In this document: positions 8,374-14,800 of the stretch, in pieces | How the letters are laid out: each line of letters begins with the position of its first letter | How positions within the stretch are numbered: the stretch's first letter is position 1 | Source: a virus | Virus record (IMG/VR): IMGVR_UViG_3300020119_000267 | Coordinates: 1-38,877 of that record | Direction: 5' to 3' (one strand) | Length of the DNA stretch: 38,877 bases | Translations under genes and position numbers: made by a program | Notes under the pieces: generated by a model | Databases searched by the model: none | Seen by the model: the letters and a program-made list of their open reading frames with translations, nothing else | What the model was told of the DNA's origin: nothing

Positions 8374-8918
8374 AACTCTCCCATCCCTTGGCCTACGTCG
8401 AAAGTAAATATCCCGCGGCGCTGCCACATTCTAATAACTTTAGGGCGGTCATCGAATACCATTTCTACCTTCTTATCCTCTGCAATAGCTTCATCAAGCC
8501 ACTTCTCTTTAAGTTGATCGTCCGGCGTGTAGTCTCCAATAGGACGCATTTTTAAACGTTTATCCCAATTCCAATATAAAGTCGGATCAATAAAATCTTC
8601 TATCCAATGTATAGTTTTTTTTATGACACTTTCGCATCTTCCTGACCATATATAGATATCTTCAGTATTGGGATTTTTTTGGAATAATTGAAGTAGTTTA
8701 ATAGTTGTCCAAATAGGCTCATCCTTATCGCAAGCCTCATAAAAAGCTTTCCAGTCTGGTTTAAAAAGCTCTTTAGTTCGTCTATCATAAAACTTATGAT
8801 GTAAATCACCCTCAGCAAAATGAAATTGGCGAAAACAATGAGGATTTTTGGAAGGATCAACAAAATGCCTTCTATGACTGCAATCAGCGAGCGTGCCATC
8901 GAGATCAAATATAATCAT
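8370..8918 (-). CDS. HAD-family phosphatase, polynucleotide kinase 3'-phosphatase type
   Basis: 182 residues with the haloacid dehalogenase motifs in order. Motif I is FDLDGTLAD at residues 4-12, with the nucleophile Asp and the general acid Asp two residues on. Motif II Ser is in IWSGR (about residue 93), the conserved Lys is in LKEKW, and motif IV is FDDRPKVIRMWQRRG near 155-169. The SGR...T..W and MR..GD..PD..LK pattern is that of the C-terminal phosphatase half of T4 Pnkp. That enzyme removes 3'-phosphates from nucleic acid ends. No kinase domain or RNA ligase is present, so partner enzymes would be the host's. Strong TTTGGAG binding site before ATG 8918. Confidence 0.85.
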   Translation of the reverse strand: MIIFDLDGTLADCSHRRHFVDPSKNPHCFRQFHFAEGDLHHKFYDRRTKELFKPDWKAFYEACDKDEPIWTTIKLLQLFQKNPNTEDIYIWSGRCESVIKKTIHWIEDFIDPTLYWNWDKRLKMRPIGDYTPDDQLKEKWLDEAIAEDKKVEMVFDDRPKVIRMWQRRGIFTFDVGQGMGEF

Positions 8919-9066
8919 TTACACTCCAAATTTGAAAAGCTGTGTCTACATGTTTAAATATCGGTCGCACAGCTAAACATATGAAAACCGCGGTCTTACT
9001 GGTATAATACCTCTTCTTAGAACGAACAGAAATAAATTCACGCCCTTCAAGGTCAAAGACTCTCAT
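8905..9066 (-). CDS. Small protein of unknown function (53 aa)
   Basis: ATG at 9066 lies inside the end of the upstream gene (14-base overlap) and the TGA at 8905-8907 lies inside the start of the phosphatase gene. The frame therefore exactly fills the gap, as expected of a real gene in this operon. The product starts MRVFDLEGREFISVRSKKRY and is basic with an apolar middle (TAVFICLAVRPIF). GGAA lies immediately before the ATG, so the site is weak. No family recognised. Confidence 0.6.
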   Translation of the reverse strand: MRVFDLEGREFISVRSKKRYYTSKTAVFICLAVRPIFKHVDTAFQIWSVNDYI

Positions 9067-9334
9067 TTTCCATCATAGGTTTTTGTATAATTTTTGGCGG
9101 CCATTGAGCCTCTGATACCTGCAGCTCTGATTGTATAGTAGTTGTATCTCTAAATCCAAATCCCACTCCATCGGTAATAAGGATATTTTCCGAGAATTTA
9201 TATTTACCAGGCGCCAGATAAATTTCTACGTATGAGTTTTTTTTCCTATGTTTTGCAGCAAAGTCAATAATGAACTGCAAAGTGCAACTGCGCCATTTCT
9301 TTTTTTTGTGGTGACCATATTTTTTATATTTCAT
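9053..9334 (-). CDS. Small protein of unknown function (93 aa)
   Basis: Overlaps the stop of the preceding gene by ATGA (9331-9334). A basic start (KYKKYGHHKKKKW) is followed by strands such as YVEIYLAPGKYKFSENILIT. That wording resembles one coil of a right-handed beta-helix protein, but 93 residues are too few for a tailspike. It may be a fragment or a small independent domain. Confidence 0.6.
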   Translation of the reverse strand: MKYKKYGHHKKKKWRSCTLQFIIDFAAKHRKKNSYVEIYLAPGKYKFSENILITDGVGFGFRDTTTIQSELQVSEAQWPPKIIQKPMMENESL

Positions 9335-9519
9335 TTTCTAAATTCTTCTTCGATGACCGAACCATTTTCTGTTATTTCGCACCATCTGTCCCAATGGTTA
9401 AATTGCGCTACGCTGCAGCCATCTTCACCGAGAAATGTTAAGTTGTCATGAACATTGCTTCTTTGTAGAGCAGTGACAATATACTCTTTGTTATAACTAG
9501 ATACTTTGAATTTTTTCAT
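9331..9519 (-). CDS. Small protein of unknown function (62 aa)
   Basis: ATG at 9519 overlaps the previous stop as ATGA and has GGAGAGAGAG upstream, so it is preferred over the earlier in-frame ATG at 9537. The product (KKFKVSSYNKEYIVTALQRS) looks like a small beta-rich fold with a conserved-looking end DRWCEITENGSVIEEEF. No family recognised. Confidence 0.65.
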   Translation of the reverse strand: MKKFKVSSYNKEYIVTALQRSNVHDNLTFLGEDGCSVAQFNHWDRWCEITENGSVIEEEFRK

Positions 9520-9746
9520 TTTTGGCTCTCTCTCCATAGGTTTATCATTTTGGGCAGATCAATATATATTTTTGAGGTCGGCGTTATCGTCAGTTTATGC
9601 CCGTGGCGATTGTTCCATCGCTTTACCGCGTCGAGTTGCTTGGATGGCTCTTTGATTACCTCATCGCCAAACGCCCATTTGCCAAAGCTATCGGCCTCTT
9701 CATGGGTGAGGTATTTCATTACCCAATCTCGCAAACCACCGTTCAT
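9516..9746 (-). CDS. Small protein of unknown function (76 aa)
   Basis: ATG 9746 overlaps the previous stop as ATGA, with GGGGGAAG just upstream. The protein is helical at first (YLTHEEADSFGKWAFGDE) and then basic (WNNRHGHKLTITPTSK). The acidic/basic split and the overlap pattern are the only clues; no family recognised. Confidence 0.65.
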   Translation of the reverse strand: MNGGLRDWVMKYLTHEEADSFGKWAFGDEVIKEPSKQLDAVKRWNNRHGHKLTITPTSKIYIDLPKMINLWRESQK

Positions 9747-9991
9747 GCTTCCCCCTGTATGCGACGGTGCAGTGTCTTTAAATAAGCAAGCGGGAGGTTT
9801 GTATAATCGCCCGTGATTATCTGCCGGAACTCCCGCTCATTTAAGACAAGCAGCTCAGCGCATTGTTTATCGGTCATTTTGCGCTCAAGCATGAATTCCT
9901 TGATCTTGATAATAAGCGCGGTCTTTTGCGCAAATATCTCTGCCTGGTCAATGTTTAATCTGATCGGCGAGGCCGTTATTGGTGTTGTCAT
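9743..9991 (-). CDS. XRE/HTH_37-type DNA-binding protein
   Basis: 82 residues with a compact helix-turn-helix at about 28-72: IIKIKEFMLERKMTDKQCAELL, then the turn and LNEREFRQIITG, then a segment ending YLKTLHRRI. The spacing is that of the HTH_37/XRE family seen in antitoxin-type and phage regulators. No toxin partner is adjacent. A single unpaired HTH in an early operon suggests a regulator of host or phage genes. Confidence 0.65.
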   Translation of the reverse strand: MTTPITASPIRLNIDQAEIFAQKTALIIKIKEFMLERKMTDKQCAELLVLNEREFRQIITGDYTNLPLAYLKTLHRRIQGEA

Positions 9992-10013
9992 TTTAATGCT
10001 CTAAAAGTTTTTT

Positions 10014-10112
10014 TTAATTTTTATAATATATGTAAACTATTGCACACATAACCAGCATCATAAAGCAGCCGTACACGCACATCGTGATATCTTGTATTGC
10101 CGCATCGCTCAT
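10014..10112 (-). CDS. Single-pass membrane miniprotein (32 aa)
   Basis: ATG 10112 overlaps the stop of the preceding 57-codon gene as ATGA and the frame runs to TAA 10014-10016. After an MSDAAIQDI head the rest is an apolar helix (VYGCFMMLVMCAIVYIYY) ending KN. One membrane span with a short N-terminal tail and almost no C-terminal tail is evident. Function unknown. Translational coupling supports that it is made. Confidence 0.55.
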   Translation of the reverse strand: MSDAAIQDITMCVYGCFMMLVMCAIVYIYYKN

Positions 10113-10282
10113 ACTTTCCAAGCCTCGGGAATATTTTGCTTCTCACAGTCAAATTTATAGACGTCGAGGATTTTCCAAACCTCTTTTGTCGATTCTTGAA
10201 ATGTAGCTTTGTTGCTCCGCTTAGGCCTCGTATTGTTCTCTACCCAGGTCATCTGATATTTGCCATCTTGCACTTGTTTCAT
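10109..10282 (-). CDS. Small protein of unknown function (57 aa)
   Basis: ATG at 10282 after an AAGGAAGAG site; 57 codons to TGA 10109. The product is charged and hydrophilic (YQMTWVENNTRPKRSNKATF) with a helical end. No membrane segment or known motif. The good binding site and the coupled stop make it a convincing gene. Confidence 0.65.
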   Translation of the reverse strand: MKQVQDGKYQMTWVENNTRPKRSNKATFQESTKEVWKILDVYKFDCEKQNIPEAWKV

Positions 10283-10294
10283 GTCTCTTCCTTT

Positions 10295-10486
10295 TTATAA
10301 AAAACACCAGCCAATAAAAAGCCCGATCAAAAAGCTTATCAACGAATATAAGCAGATCGCGGCCACAAGCTCGCCATATGTTACCGTATAATTTATTCTG
10401 ATCGGCTCATCGCAGGATTTTTGCGGGGGCGGCTGATAGATTAAATCTTCAAATGATATCTGCTTATCTTTGTTATCATCGCTCAT
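10295..10486 (-). CDS. C-tail-anchored membrane protein (63 aa)
   Basis: ATGA overlap with the previous gene (10483-10486). A charged N-terminal domain with a proline-rich stretch (LIYQPPPQKSCDEP) is followed by a C-terminal membrane span (VAAICLYSLISFLIGLFIGW). Such a layout places the soluble part in the cytoplasm. Function unknown; one of several tiny membrane proteins in this operon. Confidence 0.65.
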   Translation of the reverse strand: MSDDNKDKQISFEDLIYQPPPQKSCDEPIRINYTVTYGELVAAICLYSLISFLIGLFIGWCFL

Positions 10487-10905
10487 ATGCGCTCTTGCCT
10501 CTGCATTTGCTGCATGAATATATTAAACCGATTGGCATATTTTTGCTGCTCTCTCTGCACTCTTTTTTTAGATTGCTTGCTTCTAGCATGGCCATCTTTT
10601 GTCTGCACAGTGCAGCACAAAAAAGGATGCGTCTCATCGCCAAACTTGCGGCATATCGTCGGCCGGCTCTCATAAATGTTGCAAGAATAATCCGTATTCA
10701 AAAACATGCAAATGCCCATGGCCGTTTTGTATAGGTATGACGGCTCCTCATTCTCAAAAACGCTAACTTCATCCTTGTCCTCAATGATCTCAATGGGCGC
10801 ATTGATGACTTTGTCGGCAAACCTGGTTATGAGATCGCGGGGCAGCGGCGCACTATCGGAGCAGCACTCGGCATGGCAATGCTTATGAAAAGGCAAGCAG
10901 TTCAT
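10483..10905 (-). CDS. YkgJ-type cysteine cluster protein
   Basis: 140 residues. The cysteines CC at 14-15 (HAECCSD), CMFL and CNIYESRPTIC, with a later CC (FLCC), follow the pattern of the YkgJ family (CxxCxxCC, a zinc- or iron-chelating domain). The family is reported in bacteria and phages without an established reaction. The C-terminal third is a basic Lys/Arg/Gln-rich tail. It overlaps both neighbours by ATGA, and the gene upstream encodes an HTH with four Cys close together, so metal binding may be a shared theme. Confidence 0.75.
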   Translation of the reverse strand: MNCLPFHKHCHAECCSDSAPLPRDLITRFADKVINAPIEIIEDKDEVSVFENEEPSYLYKTAMGICMFLNTDYSCNIYESRPTICRKFGDETHPFLCCTVQTKDGHARSKQSKKRVQREQQKYANRFNIFMQQMQRQERI

Positions 10906-11183
10906 TTTCTCTCTAAAGCAGTTATACGCTTATGAAGTGTGTTAAGTTTAAATTCAAAGTGTTTAAGATAGTTTTGAAATTCACTTATCGAAATAACCTC
11001 ATCAGCTTTCGGTTCTATATAAATTTCCCAGTCATTACTTTCATCTAATTGTTGACAATCTAAACCAGTCTCATCTTGAAGGTGCCCTTTATGGATACTG
11101 TAATATCTAGCTGCTCCCCAACTAGGTTGAGAAATTTTCTTACCTTCGGCCAGCCATATCATGGCCTGTTTTAAGTTAGCCAT
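10902..11183 (-). CDS. Tad2-like (DUF2829) candidate anti-defence protein
   Basis: 93 residues from ATG 11183, which has AAAGGTG four bases upstream; the longer frame from 11249 has no such site. The N-terminal domain starts ANLKQAMIWLAEGKKISQPSW and ends in NDWEIYIE around residue 60. That is the layout of DUF2829/Tad2 (a helix with EGKK, then P-S-W, then D-W-E-I). Members of this family bind the signal molecule of the Thoeris immune system. A C-terminal coiled-coil segment follows (SISEFQNYLKHFEFK). The domain resemblance is by eye; binding of the signal molecule is inferred from the family. Confidence 0.6.
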   Translation of the reverse strand: MANLKQAMIWLAEGKKISQPSWGAARYYSIHKGHLQDETGLDCQQLDESNDWEIYIEPKADEVISISEFQNYLKHFEFKLNTLHKRITALERK

Positions 11184-11445
11184 TTGCACCTTTTTTTTCT
11201 TTGATCTCTTTGCAGTATGGGCAGTTTTGGCAGCTGCACTCATCGTCAAAAAGCGTTTTCCAATCTATCCCAAAATATGCAGCAAGTGCTTTTCCCCGCG
11301 CCAAACTAAGCCCTATCTTGCCGCAGATAATATGCGAGAAATTCTCCGGCGAGCAGCCAATTCCTTTTGCAACCTCATACCAGCGCACTCCCTTTTCAAT
11401 GCGGAGTTTGTTGAGCATTAAAAGTTGTTTACAGCTTATTTTCAT
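11176..11445 (-). CDS. XRE-family HTH regulator with Cys-rich tail
   Basis: 89 residues. The HTH spans about 8-60 (LNKLRIEKGVRWYEVAKGIG, then SPENFSHIICGKIGLSLARG), a Cro/C1-type arrangement, with a following helix ending FGIDWKTLF. The tail has CSCQNCPYC, four cysteines in nine residues, likely to bind metal or sense redox state. It overlaps both flanking genes. As the second gene of the leftward operon next to a divergent promoter carrying a palindrome (11794-11808), it is a candidate local regulator. Confidence 0.7.
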   Translation of the reverse strand: MKISCKQLLMLNKLRIEKGVRWYEVAKGIGCSPENFSHIICGKIGLSLARGKALAAYFGIDWKTLFDDECSCQNCPYCKEIKEKKGANG

Positions 11446-11764
11446 ATTTTACTTTTTGTCCAGGTAGTGGGATGCGCGTCCAATGGGTCACTTTTGCTTG
11501 ATTGTACGATGACATAATAAGTTCGCCCTTTTTATTATAGTTCAGAGAGCTTGGCTCGCGAATAATTTCGCCGTCGCTAAAAAGAATAAAACCTTCTGTT
11601 TTTTGGCTATACCAATCAGTATTTCGCGGTATGGGCACCGGATGCTTTGAGACTTCATACCAGATAACGTCGGCACAAACTTTTGGCCTTTGGCGGGATG
11701 ATAAAACTTTGTACACGAGAGCGCCTATCAAAGAGCCGGCTATTATTGCTATTGTCTCGATCAT
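11429..11764 (-). CDS. Membrane-anchored DUF551-like protein
   Basis: 111 residues: an N-terminal membrane helix (IETIAIIAGSLIGALVYKVL), then a soluble domain ending THWTRIPLPGQKVKYENKL. The THW(T/M)(R/P)(I/L)PLP end is the hallmark of DUF551 domains in many phage early proteins. First gene of the leftward operon, immediately downstream of the consensus promoter. The soluble domain is probably cytoplasmic or periplasmic depending on orientation, which I cannot settle. Confidence 0.65.
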   Translation of the reverse strand: MIETIAIIAGSLIGALVYKVLSSRQRPKVCADVIWYEVSKHPVPIPRNTDWYSQKTEGFILFSDGEIIREPSSLNYNKKGELIMSSYNQAKVTHWTRIPLPGQKVKYENKL

Positions 11765-11837
11765 GTTATTCCTTTTTCTTGTAGATTATATCAATTTTAT
11801 GATAAAATAGCCAAGAATTTTAACTTCAGGGGTAAAA
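11765..11837. promoter_or_regulatory. Divergent early promoter region with palindrome
   Basis: Leftward: AGCCAA at 11809-11814 reads TTGGCT on the minus strand, then an 18-base spacer and an extended -10 TGATATAAT (TATAAT at 11785-11790). Rightward: TTGTAG 11779-11784, 18-base spacer, TAAAAT 11803-11808, followed by an AGGGG binding site before ATG 11838. The two promoters overlap. A perfect seven-base palindrome ATTTTAT/ATAAAAT around one base (11794-11808) lies in the shared DNA, so it could be an operator for one of the HTH proteins encoded next door. Confidence 0.6.
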
Positions 11838-12137
11838 ATGAGCGAAAGCAAAGGCAAGTTTTTGGATGAAGAAAGCAGTCTGAACGATCCCGACCGGCAT
11901 AAATATATAAAATTAGCACAGCTTCAGGCGGCTTTATTTAAAATCACTGACTCAAATGGTGAAGGCATCGAGCTATTAATAAGCTTGATGATGACTAAAA
12001 TCATGCAAGCGTTTCAGGTCAATCAGGTCAGCGAAGGCGATCGTATTGAAACTCTCCATCGCTTCGGCAAATCTATAAGCGAGCAGTTAAACAAATTAAA
12101 TGACGTTTACAAAGCGCGCTACGGAGATGCTAAATGA
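11838..12137 (+). CDS. Helical protein of unknown function (99 aa)
   Basis: First gene of a short rightward operon; AGGGG lies five to six bases before the ATG. The protein is predicted helical throughout (ELLISLMMTKIMQAFQVNQV) with an acidic N-terminus. No family recognised. The next ATG overlaps its stop region by four bases. Confidence 0.7.
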   Translation: MSESKGKFLDEESSLNDPDRHKYIKLAQLQAALFKITDSNGEGIELLISLMMTKIMQAFQVNQVSEGDRIETLHRFGKSISEQLNKLNDVYKARYGDAK

Positions 12138-12469
12138 AACCCATGTACCGCGAAGATATTATTAGAAAATTCTTAAAGGAAAAGAATGTCACCCATTTGG
12201 ACTGCATCGTCGCAATGGTGGATTTTTTTGTCTTAATGCAATCAATTACCGGCCAAACGGCAGAAGAGCGGGCAACATTTTCTCAAGCCTGCAATTCAAT
12301 AAGTGAATTTTGTAAAGAAACCGGCTGTTCATATAATCAAAATGGCGCGCAGCTCCTATTAGATATTTTAGACTACGCCTTCAAATCAGCTACCATTGAT
12401 GATGTCATCGAAGCTATCGCCCATGCTGAAAATTTAAGACAAGCACAAACCAAAGAGGAAAATACATGA
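12134..12469 (+). CDS. Helical protein of unknown function (111 aa)
   Basis: Overlaps both neighbours by four bases (ATGA at 12134 and at 12466). Helical, with several Ala/Leu-rich stretches (YREDIIRKFLKEKNVTHLDC, AQLLLDILDYAFKSA). No catalytic pattern or membrane span. Genes in this operon may act together but nothing shows how. Confidence 0.7.
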   Translation: MKPMYREDIIRKFLKEKNVTHLDCIVAMVDFFVLMQSITGQTAEERATFSQACNSISEFCKETGCSYNQNGAQLLLDILDYAFKSATIDDVIEAIAHAENLRQAQTKEENT

Positions 12470-12645
12470 ACACATATACATTTCAAGAAAAAGCCCTCGA
12501 GGCTATAGCGCAATTGTGCATTATGCAGACAACTACAACGCTTGTTTTGGCAACTAAAGAAAGCCCGCCAGACATTGAAAAACTCTGCGATACATTGGTT
12601 ATTTTTATAAAAACATTGGCGGAGAAAAAGAATGAGCAAAAATAA
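12466..12645 (+). CDS. Small protein of unknown function (59 aa)
   Basis: ATG 12466 overlaps the previous stop (ATGA) and the frame runs 59 codons to TAA 12643-12645, with the next gene starting 14 bases before that stop. The product (TFQEKALEAIAQLCIMQTTT...FIKTLAEKKNEQK) is a short amphipathic helical protein, probably cytoplasmic. GAGG lies 12 bases before the ATG. It is shorter than many automatic cut-offs but clearly part of the operon. Confidence 0.65.
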   Translation: MNTYTFQEKALEAIAQLCIMQTTTTLVLATKESPPDIEKLCDTLVIFIKTLAEKKNEQK

Positions 12646-13033
12646 ATGGAAGTGCTGCAAGACAAATCCGCCAGAGCTTGGCAAAAAGGTTCTATGCGAA
12701 ATTGAAGGGGATATCTTTGTCGCGCAGCGCTATGAAGATTATTATATTCCCATACCTTTTGCCGATCACCCTTTTGCAAAACAGCTCTGCCACCCAAATT
12801 ATTGGTGCGAGATTGATTTTCCAAAACAATTGCATGGATATACAAAGGTTGCGCCATCTAGCGATGGTAATGAATCCCCCGCGGAGATTTATAATAGGTC
12901 AATAACTATGGACGAATACAAGAGAGTTGCGCCGGAAGATTATCAAAAGCTGGCCGATGCTTTAATTAGCTCCATTGGCTCTTGTTTGAACTACCCAGAA
13001 AACCGTGTGCCGATAAATTTAGAGACTAACTAA
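12632..13033 (+). CDS. DUF551-like early protein
   Basis: 133 residues after a GGAG site. It begins WKCCKTNPPELGKKVLCEIE and continues with GDIFVAQRYE, then an aromatic segment ending YWCEIDFPK. That is the usual DUF551 wording (W....PP..G..VL....G....A.Y), a small beta domain of unknown role. It is the second gene of this type here, the other being the membrane-anchored one at 11429-11764. The C-terminal 55 residues are helical. Its end overlaps the leftward RusA gene by eight bases. Confidence 0.65.
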   Translation: MSKNKWKCCKTNPPELGKKVLCEIEGDIFVAQRYEDYYIPIPFADHPFAKQLCHPNYWCEIDFPKQLHGYTKVAPSSDGNESPAEIYNRSITMDEYKRVAPEDYQKLADALISSIGSCLNYPENRVPINLETN

Positions 13034-13379
13034 CTTCAACGCGCACGCCGCGGATTGGCGATTTTTCCTGTCCATATGCCCATGTGATATTGCTATTGCC
13101 ATCGGCGCGCCCGGGAGCCAATCCAGGTATTAGCAGATCGGCAAATACGTCACGGATATGCTTAAATGCCACCATTAAATTATCATCGTCGAGCTTACGC
13201 GGGGCAAGCCGCGTAAGTTTAACGGTGCAGGGAAATTTGATTTGCGGCCGCTCTTTTTTCCAACGAAGTGTGAGCAAAGCTTTTTGGGCTTTTTGACGCT
13301 TGGCCTTTACTGACCAGTGTTGTGAGACATTGGCCTCGGAAATTGTTGGAATTGGCAGCGTCCAATTCAATTGGCTCAT
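13026..13379 (-). CDS. RusA-like Holliday junction resolvase
   Basis: 117 residues with the pattern of the RusA family. A basic first half (WSVKAKRQKAQKALLTL) and beta strands are followed by RKLDDDNLMVAFKHIRD, the Asp-rich site that binds metal in RusA, and then PGRADGNSNITWAYGQ. RusA proteins cut four-way DNA junctions in two metal-dependent steps, and phages use them to resolve branches before packaging. Overlaps the next gene upstream by ATGA, as in its neighbours. Assignment by motif resemblance. Confidence 0.7.
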   Translation of the reverse strand: MSQLNWTLPIPTISEANVSQHWSVKAKRQKAQKALLTLRWKKERPQIKFPCTVKLTRLAPRKLDDDNLMVAFKHIRDVFADLLIPGLAPGRADGNSNITWAYGQEKSPIRGVRVEVS

Positions 13380-13693
13380 TTTTTGCAGCAGTCTTGGGCA
13401 CGCTCGCTTAATAGCTCTTCGAGCGCTTCTTGCAATTTGCTTTTGCGATCTAATTTTTCTTGTAATTCCACGCCGTAGTTTGCCATCATAAGTATATCAA
13501 ATTCAAGTTGACGTTGCAGATCGGTAAGCTCATGCTGCAACCTTTCTGCTAAAAAATCTTTTGATTCGGGCGATATTTTTACAAATTCCATTTTTTCCTC
13601 GGTATTGTATATTTTCTTAAGTCTTTTGGCATAGTTAGCTATATAATTAGATGTGCTTCTACGATATGGATAATCTTTTTCTTCGTAGCTCAA
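13376..13693 (-). CDS. Coiled-coil protein of unknown function (105 aa)
   Basis: ATGA overlap with both neighbours. Two long amphipathic helices are visible (AERLQHELTDLQRQLEFDIL and LQEKLDRKSKLQEALEELL), with no DNA-binding or catalytic pattern. It lies between a resolvase and an SSB-like gene, so it may assist replication or recombination; that is context only. Confidence 0.7.
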   Translation of the reverse strand: MSYEEKDYPYRRSTSNYIANYAKRLKKIYNTEEKMEFVKISPESKDFLAERLQHELTDLQRQLEFDILMMANYGVELQEKLDRKSKLQEALEELLSERAQDCCKK

Positions 13694-14040
13694 AACGGCA
13701 CCCCTTCATCAGCCTTTGGCTCGTCAACGTGGTCTTTTTTGCTGCGCTCGCCGGACGGCTTGTAAGCAGCCTCGGGATTCTCTTTGAGGAATTTTTTAAC
13801 GCATCGGAGCGCTTCGCCAAAGAACTGGTCTTTTATCTCAAGTGTGCGGGCGCCGACAATGTTAAAGTATTTAGTTTGACCCATTGAGTTGGTATATTTT
13901 TCCGAGGGGGGAGTTACAAATTCGCGTCCTTTATCTTCCATGTACATCATTTTATATATAATGAGGCCGGAAGGGAGTAATATATTAAAGCTTCCCTTTA
14001 CTATTCCTTTATTGACGGGATTGTAATGTAATACTTGCAT
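13690..14040 (-). CDS. SSB-like / SpoVG-like DNA-binding protein
   Basis: 116 residues with a beta-rich start (QVLHYNPVNKGIVKGSFNIL, then SGLIIYKMMY), like the SpoVG/KOW-like fold found in phage single-strand binding proteins. It has a basic middle and ends DEPKADEGVPF. An acidic tail finishing in (D/E)xxPF is the hallmark of the SSB C-terminal tip that docks host replication proteins. First gene of the leftward unit with a good promoter at 14082-14110. A phage SSB is the best reading, but the fold assignment is by eye. Confidence 0.6.
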   Translation of the reverse strand: MQVLHYNPVNKGIVKGSFNILLPSGLIIYKMMYMEDKGREFVTPPSEKYTNSMGQTKYFNIVGARTLEIKDQFFGEALRCVKKFLKENPEAAYKPSGERSKKDHVDEPKADEGVPF

Positions 14041-14081
14041 GTCAAACCTTTTTTTTAATTAACTCGCAAAAACTAGTTTTT

Positions 14082-14110
14082 ATTATACCTTTTTTTTCAA
14101 TTATCATCAA
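14082..14110 (-). promoter_or_regulatory. Leftward promoter for the SSB-like/RusA operon
   Basis: On the minus strand TTGATG (14105-14110), 17-base spacer, TATAAT (14082-14087). It lies upstream of ATG 14040, whose binding site is AAGG. Operator copy 1 begins only eight bases upstream of the -35. Confidence 0.7.
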
Positions 14111-14117
14111 GCTGTAT

Positions 14118-14145
14118 CTTACGTGGTATATTTATATCATGAACG
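14118..14145. promoter_or_regulatory. Operator copy 1 (degenerate)
   Basis: Same 28-base layout as copies 2 and 3: eight-base arms around a twelve-base AT centre GTATATTTATAT. The right arm CATGAACG matches copy 2 at 7 of 8, the left arm is poorer; an internal TTACGT/ACGTAA inverted repeat is perfect. It starts 53 bases before copy 2, about five helical turns, and sits between the leftward and rightward promoters. Confidence 0.5.
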
Positions 14146-14156
14146 TAACAAATCGC

Positions 14157-14185
14157 TTGGTTATAAATCACGTTTATGGTATATT
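14157..14185 (+). promoter_or_regulatory. Rightward promoter overlapping operator copy 2
   Basis: TTGGTT (14157-14162), 17-base spacer and TATATT (14180-14185) preceded by TG to give an extended -10. The -10 lies in the centre of operator copy 2. Sequence over 45 bases matches the promoter at 18877-18905 at 37 positions. Confidence 0.65.
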
Positions 14186-14198
14186 TATAGCATAAACG
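14171..14198. promoter_or_regulatory. Operator copy 2 (perfect inverted repeat)
   Basis: CGTTTATG, twelve bases, CATAAACG: a perfect eight-base inverted repeat. The centre carries the promoter -10 element, so a bound protein would block RNA polymerase. Confidence 0.7.
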
Positions 14199-14289
14199 AT
14201 ACTAAAAACTCTCTGGAGCCTCGCTAATAGGATAAATGAGCAGATCGAGTTGGTAGAGTTTAGACAAAAACAAAAAAAAGGGAACTTAA

Positions 14290-14562
14290 ATGAACGAATT
14301 TAAATACTTTCAAGTCAGATCAATGAGACACAATTTTGGTACATTGTGGGACAATCTTAACCAAGCATTTGCGGAACTTGAGAAGGCTGAGAAAAGAATT
14401 GGCTATGGCAAATTGTACGTTGCCAAGGTCAATTTTTTAGGCAGAACTGAAGATGAGCAGAAGAATCTACAGCCTCGCGAATTCACTCGCGACGATTTTG
14501 CTACGGAAACTGATTGGCGCATTGCACACACACATTTTGGCAATCAAAGGAAGGGAGCATAA
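14290..14562 (+). CDS. Small early protein of unknown function (90 aa)
   Basis: First gene of the operator-controlled rightward operon; GGGAACTTAA precedes the ATG. The product is rich in charged residues and mixed helical (FGTLWDNLNQAFAELEKAEK), with Tyr/Phe-rich beyond residue 40. No family recognised. The 91 bases between operator copy 2 and the ATG form the 5' leader. Confidence 0.7.
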   Translation: MNEFKYFQVRSMRHNFGTLWDNLNQAFAELEKAEKRIGYGKLYVAKVNFLGRTEDEQKNLQPREFTRDDFATETDWRIAHTHFGNQRKGA

Positions 14563-14564
14563 AC

Positions 14565-14798
14565 ATGGAACTCGATTTATTATTTGAACTTATCAAGTGT
14601 GAGAATCGCAAGAATTGGCCGTCGATTGCTGAAACTGCAATTCAGAATGATTTGCTCAAAATACTTTACACTGTTGGCTGCACTTTGGAAGTGAGCTGTC
14701 CGGAGGGTTATAAAATTTTTGCCGAAATTATAGCAGAGGAAGTCAAAGATTCAATGAAGGGTTTATTGGATGGGACGCAAAGGAAAAAGGTGGCTTAA
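14565..14798 (+). CDS. Small early protein of unknown function (77 aa)
   Basis: ATG 14565 is preferred because AAGGGAG lies seven bases upstream and the previous stop ends at 14562. A longer in-frame start at 14514 would overlap the previous gene by 49 bases. Mostly helical (LLFELIKCENRKNW), acidic then basic. No family recognised. Confidence 0.65.
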   Translation: MELDLLFELIKCENRKNWPSIAETAIQNDLLKILYTVGCTLEVSCPEGYKIFAEIIAEEVKDSMKGLLDGTQRKKVA

Positions 14799-14800
14799 AC

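Noticed and set aside
12483-12857. 124-codon frame on the minus strand
   Set aside because: Overlaps two rightward genes with good starts and coupled overlaps; no start signal of its own.
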